Source: Pseudomonas triticicola
Lineage (GTDB): Bacteria; Pseudomonadota; Gammaproteobacteria; Pseudomonadales; Pseudomonadaceae
NCBI RefSeq assembly: GCF_019145375.1
Contig: NZ_JAHSTX010000001.1
Coordinates: 1,029,001 to 1,093,000, forward strand
Direction: 5' to 3'
Length of the DNA stretch: 64,000 nt
How positions within the stretch are numbered: the first letter of the stretch is position 1; the number at the start of each line of letters is the position of its first letter. The notes beneath the pieces were generated by a model. That model searched no databases. It saw nothing but the letters and a program-made list of their open reading frames with translations, and had not been told where the DNA came from. Shown in pieces: positions 58,507 to 64,000 of this stretch. The translations under genes and the position numbers were made by a program.

Positions 58507-58672
58507 CCCTCTCCCAGCGGGAGAGGGGACTGACCGAGGTGTTTGGTCAAGTTACGCCGACCTGAACCAGCTTCGTTGACTCATAATCGCCACGGTCATT
58601 CAGGTCTACGGTTGAGCTGAGGCAACTCGGTCGGCTCCCTCTCCCTCGGGAGAGGGCTGGGGTGAGGGGCGA
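58493..58672. repeat. CTC/GAG-rich palindromic repeat pair
   Basis: CCCTCACCCTAACCCTCTCC then the inverted partner GGAGAGGGCTGGGGTGAGGG about 150 bp later, with a dyad core GACCGAGGTGTTTGGTC. Overlaps the 3' end of cynR and provides its stop codon TAA. Third copy after 19359 and 28307. Confidence 0.85.
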
Positions 58673-58709
58673 CGGGGGCACTCACCCCGCATAACTCAAA
58701 AGAACAACA

Positions 58710-58741
58710 AAGGGCCTGCTCCCAATCGGAAGCAGGCCCTT
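58710..58741. terminator. Hairpin terminator before the small gene at 58760
   Basis: AAGGGCCTGCT pairs perfectly with AGCAGGCCCTT around a 10-base loop. Serves the minus-strand gene ending at 58760 and possibly cynR. Confidence 0.85.
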
Positions 58742-58759
58742 AGTCAAATAATCTACAAC

Positions 58760-59089
58760 TCAATAAAACCGATCAATCACCCGAACTTCATTTTGGTTCT
58801 GCATCGAATCCCACGCCTGTTTCAGCGTCTGCAGCACACTTCCAATGAAGTCCTTGTCGGCCGCAGCCTTCTTGCCGACATAACCGTGGCCGCGGCGGTA
58901 CATCTTCAGGCGGGCCAGCAGATTCTGGTGGTTGCGGTCGAATTCTTCTTCGCCAGCGTGGGGCGACAGGCAGTCGATGTGTACCTGGCCCGACTTGCTG
59001 ATCCAGAGAATATGGCTGTCGTGGCTGTCTTTTTGCGCCGCGAACATACGCGCCAGTTCTTCGATGGTGGGTTGATTGTTCAGATTCAT
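58760..59089 (-). CDS. Conserved hypothetical protein (109 residues)
   Basis: No family recognised. Starts MNLNNQPTIEELARMFAAQK and has motifs SHILWISKSGQVHIDCLSPH and MYRRGHGYVGKKAAADKDFI. Mixed helices and a short beta hairpin, no signal peptide or membrane segment. GGGGC precedes the ATG on the minus strand. Low Cys and Trp content. Looks like a real soluble Pseudomonas protein of unknown role. Confidence 0.7.
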   Translation of the reverse strand: MNLNNQPTIEELARMFAAQKDSHDSHILWISKSGQVHIDCLSPHAGEEEFDRNHQNLLARLKMYRRGHGYVGKKAAADKDFIGSVLQTLKQAWDSMQNQNEVRVIDRFY

Positions 59090-59631
59090 TGTTATGCCCC
59101 TTGACCAGTCTGGTGATCTTTCAAAGTTGATTCGCTAATACAGGTAGCCCATCGGTTAGTTGATCCCTGGCACCGAAACCAGGACGTCAGCGCTCGCCCG
59201 TATGAAGTACGGGGTCATGCATCTGTTGCATGTAGTCGTGTTGAATAACTGCTACGCAATAGCGTCACAACGAGGAGAAGCAGCGAAAACCGGGAGGCTC
59301 CTTGACGACAATCCAGTGTCGGCCACAAGCGTCTTGAGAATTTTCGCCAGCGCTTCTCGTCCTTGTACTGGACGTTCAGGCCAGGTCAGCTTCTTCAATC
59401 TGCCTTGTGGGCAGCGTGTATCCGGAAAAAACAACTCGGCGGTCAGACGAGTTTGCTCAAGCGTGTTACCAGTGCTCCCGATCGGGGAACGTCTTCATCA
59501 TGCAAAAGCAAAACGATGCCGTCAACGGTTTTGTAGTGATTATTTTCAAGCACTACATATTGTCGGACAAAGCTGTTTTGGAATGAGAAAAGGTCCGTTT
59601 CGACAAAGTCGAGAAGGGAACCGCGAGGGAT
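59090..59631. other. 542-bp gap with no confident gene
   Basis: Both strands were read. The minus strand is open for about 60 codons directly after the topB stop, down to a TGA at 59443-59445, with plausible residues (QYVVLENNHYKTVDGIVLLL) but no good start codon or ribosome site. It may be a decayed gene remnant. The plus-strand frame at 59160-59747 overlaps topB antisense and is Cys/Ser-rich nonsense. The gap is AT-richer than average. Confidence 0.5.
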
Positions 59632-61575
59632 TCAGCGAGTCGTCGGACGCTCCGTGCGTTTGCGCGTACCGGCGGCTTTGCTGGCCGTCGACTTGCGCTT
59701 TTTCTTCCACGGCGCTGCGGCTTTGCCGGCAGGCGGCGGGCCGCTGATCGTCAGGCTAAGGGCGGAGCAGCGGCTGACCTGCTTGCTCATCCACGCAGCC
59801 TGTTTGGTGACGAATTCTTCCAGACTCATCTCGCCGCTCTGCACCATGTCCAGCGCCTGTTCCCAGATCGCCGTAGTGCCAGGATCGGCGATCGCGCGCG
59901 GCACTGCGTCGATCAGGCTGAACGCGGCAGGTGTCGCCGCCAGCGCCTTGCCGTTCTTCACCAGATAACCACGATCCAGCAGCCCTTGGATGATCGATGC
60001 GCGGGTAGCTTCCGTGCCGATGCCGGTGGTGTCCTTGAGTTTCTGTTTGAGCAGCGGATCCTCGACCAGTTTGGAGACGTTCTTCATCGCCTTGATCAGA
60101 TCGCCTTCGGTGTAGGGTTTTGGCGGTTGCGTCCACAAATCCTTGAGATTCACTTTCGCCACAGCGCATTCGACGCCTTGGCTGAGGGTCGGCAAGGTTT
60201 GCGGTGCTGGTGCTTCGTGGCCCCTGGCCGGTGCCAGTGCTTCGGGCAATGCGCGCTTCCAGCCTGGTTCGATGATCTGCTTGCCGACCGCGCGCAACGC
60301 CTGCCCGTTGCAGTCGAAATCAGCCTGAGTGCGATCGTATTCGTGATTGGGCAGGAACTGCGCCAGATAGCGCGCGCGAATCAGCGTGTACACCGCGCGA
60401 TGCTTGCCGGTCAGACGTTCGAGGTTCTTCGCGGCGATGGTGGGGATGATGCCGTGGTGAGCGCTGACCTTGGCGTCATTCCAGGCTCGCGAGCGCCGCT
60501 GCGGTTCGAGAAAACCCTGCAACGCTTCAAGGCTCGGATCGGCCTGGCGCAACGCGGTGAGGATCGACGGCGCCTCACCGTGCTGGCTCAACGGCAGAAA
60601 GCCGCAATCACTGCGCGGATAGGTGATGACTTTGTAGGTTTCGTAAAGGGCCTGGGCGATGTCGAGGGTTTCCTGCGCGCCAAGGCCAAGCTTTTTCGAG
60701 CAGACTTCCTGCAAGGTGCCGAGATCGAAGGGCAGGGGCGCGACTTCGCGCATGCGCTCGGTTTTCAGCTTGACCACCCGGGCGCTGTCCGCACTGTTGA
60801 TCGCCGCTGCTGCCTGTTGCGCCAACGCCTGGCTCAGACAGCGATCCTGATCATCACAAACGTCTGACGGCGCGCGCCATTGCGCGCTAAACGCCGTGCC
60901 GTTGTGCAGCAAATCCACGTCGATTGCCCAGAACGGTACGGGGACGAAATCGGCGATGCTGCGGTCGCGGTCGACCACCAGTCGCAGGGTCGGCGTCTGT
61001 ACTCGACCTACCGGCAATACACCTTGATAACCTGACTGTCGGCCAAGCAAGGTGAACAGTCGACTCATGTTCATGCCGATCAGCCAGTCCGCGCGTGAAC
61101 GGCCCAGCGCCGAGTGATACAGGCTGAATGTTTCGGCTCCCGGTTTCAGCGCAGCCAAGGCCTTGCGAATCGATGCCTCGTCCAGCGCCGACAGCCACAA
61201 ACGGCGGATCGGCCCGCGATAGCGGCAGTGCTCGACCAGTTCCCGGGCGATCATCTCGCCCTCACGGTCGGCGTCGGTGGCGATGATCAGTTCGCTGGCT
61301 TCGCCGAGCAGGCGCTTCACCGCTTTGTACTGGCTGGCGGTGCGCGGCTTGACGGTCATTTTCCACTTGTCCGGAATGATCGGCAGATCGGCCAGCACCC
61401 AGCGTTTGTAGCGCGCGTCGTAGGCGTCCGGCGGCGCGGTTTCGAGCAAATGGCCGATGCACCAGGTCACTGTGACGTCCGTCCCCAACCAGCAGCCGTC
61501 GCCGCGACGCCTGGCGCCGAGCACGGCCGCAATGTCTTTGGCCTGGGAAGGTTTTTCACAGAGGTACAGCCGCAT
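59632..61575 (-). CDS. topB: DNA topoisomerase III
   Basis: 647 residues, type IA topoisomerase that relaxes and decatenates DNA. Toprim domain begins RLYLCEKPSQAKDIAAVLGA and has ELIIATDADREGEMIARELV for Mg binding. Catalytic Tyr is in YETYKVITYPRSDCGFLP. A Lys/Arg-rich C-terminal tail (KKKRKSTASKAAGTRKRTER) replaces zinc modules and likely helps DNA binding. ATG 61575 is chosen; longer frame to 61707 is not needed. A perfect LexA-type box lies 72 bases upstream, so SOS control is likely. Confidence 0.95.
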   Translation of the reverse strand: MRLYLCEKPSQAKDIAAVLGARRRGDGCWLGTDVTVTWCIGHLLETAPPDAYDARYKRWVLADLPIIPDKWKMTVKPRTASQYKAVKRLLGEASELIIATDADREGEMIARELVEHCRYRGPIRRLWLSALDEASIRKALAALKPGAETFSLYHSALGRSRADWLIGMNMSRLFTLLGRQSGYQGVLPVGRVQTPTLRLVVDRDRSIADFVPVPFWAIDVDLLHNGTAFSAQWRAPSDVCDDQDRCLSQALAQQAAAAINSADSARVVKLKTERMREVAPLPFDLGTLQEVCSKKLGLGAQETLDIAQALYETYKVITYPRSDCGFLPLSQHGEAPSILTALRQADPSLEALQGFLEPQRRSRAWNDAKVSAHHGIIPTIAAKNLERLTGKHRAVYTLIRARYLAQFLPNHEYDRTQADFDCNGQALRAVGKQIIEPGWKRALPEALAPARGHEAPAPQTLPTLSQGVECAVAKVNLKDLWTQPPKPYTEGDLIKAMKNVSKLVEDPLLKQKLKDTTGIGTEATRASIIQGLLDRGYLVKNGKALAATPAAFSLIDAVPRAIADPGTTAIWEQALDMVQSGEMSLEEFVTKQAAWMSKQVSRCSALSLTISGPPPAGKAAAPWKKKRKSTASKAAGTRKRTERPTTR

Positions 61576-61646
61576 ATCTGCCATCGCTGGTTGGTGTGTG
61601 GAGTGCGCACAGGATGGCCGGAGTTGGCGGCGGCGGCAACTTTTAT

Positions 61647-61662
61647 CTGTATGGATATACAG
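61647..61662. promoter_or_regulatory. Candidate LexA (SOS) box upstream of topB
   Basis: CTGTATGGATATACAG fits the CTG-N10-CAG SOS consensus exactly and extends to 11-bp perfect arms (TTTATCTGTAT/ATACAGATAAA). Outer GGCAAC/GTTGCC arms lengthen the dyad. It lies 72 bp from the topB ATG on the minus strand and 106 bp ahead of the DUF427 gene. Confidence 0.75.
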
Positions 61663-61768
61663 ATAAAACAGTTGCCAAAGATTTTCACCGTTCGGCTGCA
61701 ATCTCAACCCGACCCGAGCCCATCAGCTATACCTGAACCGGTCTCTTCGCCGTCTTCAGGAGAACCTC

Positions 61769-62131
61769 ATGAAAAGCCCCAGCCCCGTGATCAGCGTCGA
61801 ACAACTCAGCGGCTGCCTGCTGGTGAAGTTCCACGGTATTCAGGTCGCCGCGTCCTCCCACGCGCTGATCCTCAACGAAGCCAACTAACCGCCGGTGTAC
61901 TACATCCCGCGCGAAGACATCGACGAAAAATACTTCGCCCGCACCGACCACACCAGCTATTGCCCGTACAAGGGCGACGCCAGCTATTTCAGCCTGCAAG
62001 TGCCCGGACATGAGGGTGCCAACGCTGTGTGGACGTACGAAAACCCGAAGGTCTCCGTCGCACCGATCCGCGACTACGTGGCCTTTTATCCGGACCAGGT
62101 GAAATTCGAAGTGATCAAGGCGGACGCCTGA
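61769..62131 (+). pseudogene. DUF427 family gene interrupted by in-frame TAA
   Basis: From ATG 61769 (GGAG seven bases ahead) the first 39 codons read MKSPSPVISVEQLSGCLLVK through LNEAN, then TAA at 61886-61888. The same frame continues PPVYYIPREDIDEKYFARTD ... KFEVIKADA to a natural stop. Together these form a complete, about 119-residue DUF427 protein (PRED, Y-F-x-R-T-x-H-T motifs). The stop replaces what was probably a Tyr codon (TAC). The gene is either broken in this strain or affected by a base-call error. Confidence 0.85.
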
Positions 62132-62138
62132 GCAAAAA

Positions 62139-62168
62139 AATGGCGAGAGAATCGCTTCCCTCGCCATT
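62139..62168. terminator. Bidirectional terminator after the DUF427 gene
   Basis: AATGGCGAG and CTCGCCATT form a 9-bp stem, A-run on the left, just before the converging transporter stop. Confidence 0.8.
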
Positions 62169-62183
62169 GTGTCAGCGGGTTTT

Positions 62184-63806
62184 TCAGTTCTTGTCGAGAT
62201 CGATATTCTTCGTCTCACGCAGACAGATCATCCCCACCACCAGGCTCACCCCGGTGATCAGCACCGGATACCACAGCCCGTAGAAAATATCCCCGGTGTA
62301 CACCACCAGCGCAAACGACACGGTCGGCAGGAAGCCGCCAAACCAACCGTTGCCGATGTGATAGGGCAGCGACATCGAGGTGTAGCGAATGCGCGTCGGG
62401 AACAGTTCGACCATCAGCGCCGCCAGCGGCCCGTAGCACATGGCAGAGATGATGATCAGCGCGACGATCAGCGCGACGATCATCGGTTTGTTGATCTGTT
62501 GCATATCGGCTTGTTGCGGGTAGCCGGCGAGGGTGATCGCGCCGCGCAGTGCCGCCTCATCGAAACCATCCAGCTTCACGTCGCCGACACTCACTTGCAC
62601 GGCGCTGCCCGCAGGCGCAGCGACGCTGGAGTAGGGCAGGCCTTGCTTGACCAGGAAGGTCTTGACCTTGTCGCAGGGGCTGTCGAATTTGGCCTTGCCC
62701 ACCGGATCGAACTGGAAAGTGCAAGTGGCGGGGTCGGCGAGGACGGTGATCGGCGCCTGACGGCTGGCCTGATCGATTGCCGGGTTGGCGTAATGGGCCA
62801 GGGATTTGAAGATCGGAAAGTACAGCGCGGTCGCCAGCAGCAGGCCGAGCATCAGCACCGGTTTGCGCCCGACCTTGTCCGACAGCCAGCCGAAAAAGAT
62901 GAAGAACGGCGCGCCGATCACCACGCTGATGATCAGCAGACTGTTGGCCACCGCCGGGTCCATTTTCAGGAACTGGGTGAGGAAGAACAGCACATAGAAC
63001 TGCGCAGCGTAAAAGGTCACCGCTTGCCCGGCGTTGATGCTGAACAGCGCGATCAGCACGACTTTGAGGTTTTCCCATTTGCCGAAGGATTCGCGGATCG
63101 GCGCCTTCGAGGTTTTGCCTTCTTCCTTCATTTTCAGGTAGGCCGGCGACTCGTGCAGGCTCAGGCGAATCCAGGTGGAAATACCCAGCAGCACGATCGA
63201 CAGCAGGAACGGAATGCGCCAGCCCCACACTTCAAACTGGTCGCCGGTGAAGTAGCGGCAACCGAGGACTACCAGCAGCGAGAGCAGCAGGCCGAGGGTC
63301 GCGGTGGATTGAATCCAACTGGTGTGGAAACCGCGTTTGCCGATCGGCGCATGTTCGGCCACGTAGGTCGCCGCACCGCCGTATTCGCCACCGAGCGCCA
63401 GGCCCTGAAGCATGCGCAGCACCACCAGAATGATCGGCGCGGCGATGCCGATGCTGGCGTAGGTCGGCAGCAGGCCGACGCAGAACGTCGCCACGCCCAT
63501 CAGAATGATCGTCGCCAGAAAGGTGTATTTGCGCCCGATCATGTCGCCCAGGCGGCCGAACACCAACGCGCCGAACGGCCGTACGATGAAGCCGGCGGCG
63601 AACGCCATGAGCGCGAAGATGAATGCCGTGGTGTCGTTGACCCCGGCGAAGAACTGCTTGCTGATTACCGCCGCGAGGGCGCCGTAGAGGAAGAAGTCAT
63701 ACCACTCGAACACCGTCCCGAGTGACGAGGCGAAGATGACTTTCTGCGTGGCGTTGCTGGTCTCGGCGCTGCCCGCAGCGTCCAGCGGCTGAACGTGTTC
63801 TGACAT
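62184..63806 (-). CDS. MFS transporter, metabolite:H+ symporter (MHS) family
   Basis: 540 residues with 12 membrane helices. MHS/MFS signatures: FEWYDFFLYGALAAVISKQF (helix 1), GALVFGRLGDMIGRKYTFL, RMLQGLALGGEYGGAATYVA, and FGWLSDKVGRKPVLML. Between helices 8-9 region there is an unusual 115-residue hydrophilic insertion (residues about 340-440) with two Cys, likely outside the membrane; MHS proteins usually lack it. Substrate unknown: proline, betaine, citrate or ketoglutarate types are possible. ATG 63806 is used; the frame extends into a BIME. Confidence 0.88.
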   Translation of the reverse strand: MSEHVQPLDAAGSAETSNATQKVIFASSLGTVFEWYDFFLYGALAAVISKQFFAGVNDTTAFIFALMAFAAGFIVRPFGALVFGRLGDMIGRKYTFLATIILMGVATFCVGLLPTYASIGIAAPIILVVLRMLQGLALGGEYGGAATYVAEHAPIGKRGFHTSWIQSTATLGLLLSLLVVLGCRYFTGDQFEVWGWRIPFLLSIVLLGISTWIRLSLHESPAYLKMKEEGKTSKAPIRESFGKWENLKVVLIALFSINAGQAVTFYAAQFYVLFFLTQFLKMDPAVANSLLIISVVIGAPFFIFFGWLSDKVGRKPVLMLGLLLATALYFPIFKSLAHYANPAIDQASRQAPITVLADPATCTFQFDPVGKAKFDSPCDKVKTFLVKQGLPYSSVAAPAGSAVQVSVGDVKLDGFDEAALRGAITLAGYPQQADMQQINKPMIVALIVALIIISAMCYGPLAALMVELFPTRIRYTSMSLPYHIGNGWFGGFLPTVSFALVVYTGDIFYGLWYPVLITGVSLVVGMICLRETKNIDLDKN

Positions 63807-63895
63807 ATCGGTATCCCTCACAGTGATTGTTTTTGTTGTTCCACTGGTGTTGCGTGTCCGGTAATGCGCGATGCCTGAGTCTGGTGGTGATTCCT

Positions 63896-63983
63896 GTGGG
63901 AGCGAGCCTGCTCGCGAAAGCTTTTTGCCAGTCAACTCCTAGGCTGAGTGAGCTACCGCATTCGCGAGCAGGCTCGCTCCCAC
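63896..63983. repeat. BIME, convergent REP pair (88 bp)
   Basis: GTGGGAGCGAGCCTGCTCGC and inverted copy upstream of the MHS transporter gene, at the end of the window. Confidence 0.9.
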
Positions 63984-64000
63984 AGGGGAGATATCTGCAG

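Noticed and set aside
59160..59747. 195-codon plus-strand frame
   Set aside because: Cys/Ser/Arg-rich with no family pattern and overlaps the topB 3' end.

Overview
The window is chromosomal DNA from a fluorescent pseudomonad, most likely the Pseudomonas fluorescens group. The evidence is uniformly GC-rich coding sequence, Pseudomonas-typical genes (mqo with a leader peptide, acnB, miaE, DUF1652 and DUF2388 proteins, a cyn cluster, a reductive pyrimidine catabolic cluster), and intergenic spaces filled with the short palindromic REP/BIME repeats usual in that group. I see no rRNA, tRNA, CRISPR array, prophage or complete insertion sequence.

Layout. 0.1-8.6 kb: phosphatidylcholine synthase, a DUF533 protein, the end-joining ligase LigD, small envelope or unknown proteins, periplasmic SodC and a chemoreceptor. 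8.7-10.4 kb: an AT-richer two-gene island encoding an ABC/OLD-like ATPase and a small PD-(D/E)XK-like nuclease candidate, the best accessory-system candidate here. 10.5-19.4 kb: malate:quinone oxidoreductase, two NTF2-like proteins, a DUF1264 lipoprotein, a CAP-domain protein, a hydrolase, an aldo/keto reductase whose Tat-signal start is cut off by an in-frame TAG, and a LysR/cupin divergent pair. 19.7-28.3 kb: the periplasmic aldehyde oxidoreductase paoABC, a lactate-permease-family transporter, lipoproteins and a TetR regulator.

28.5-38.1 kb is a pyrimidine catabolic block: preA-preT (dihydropyrimidine dehydrogenase), dihydropyrimidinase, an NCS1 permease and a ureidopropionase-type amidase. 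Together they take uracil/thymine to beta-amino acids, and a TetR gene and a three-PAS LuxR gene flank the block. 38.2-45.3 kb: small proteins, an aminoglycoside-phosphotransferase-like/SDR pair, a hydroxyacid dehydrogenase, a tautomerase, two tiny membrane proteins and an amino acid permease. 45.5-52.9 kb: acnB, DUF1289, a universal stress protein, miaE, and an RstA/RstB-like two-component pair whose kinase is cut by an in-frame TAG. 53-58.5 kb: a GFA protein, glutaminase, a ProA-like dehydrogenase, and cynR divergent from cynS-cynT. 58.7-64 kb: a small unknown protein, topB with a perfect LexA-type box upstream, a DUF427 gene interrupted by TAA, and an MHS-family transporter.

Three otherwise intact genes carry single in-frame stop codons. 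That suggests either recent gene decay or base-call errors in this sequence. All functional statements rest on recognition of motifs and families by reading; no database search was run.
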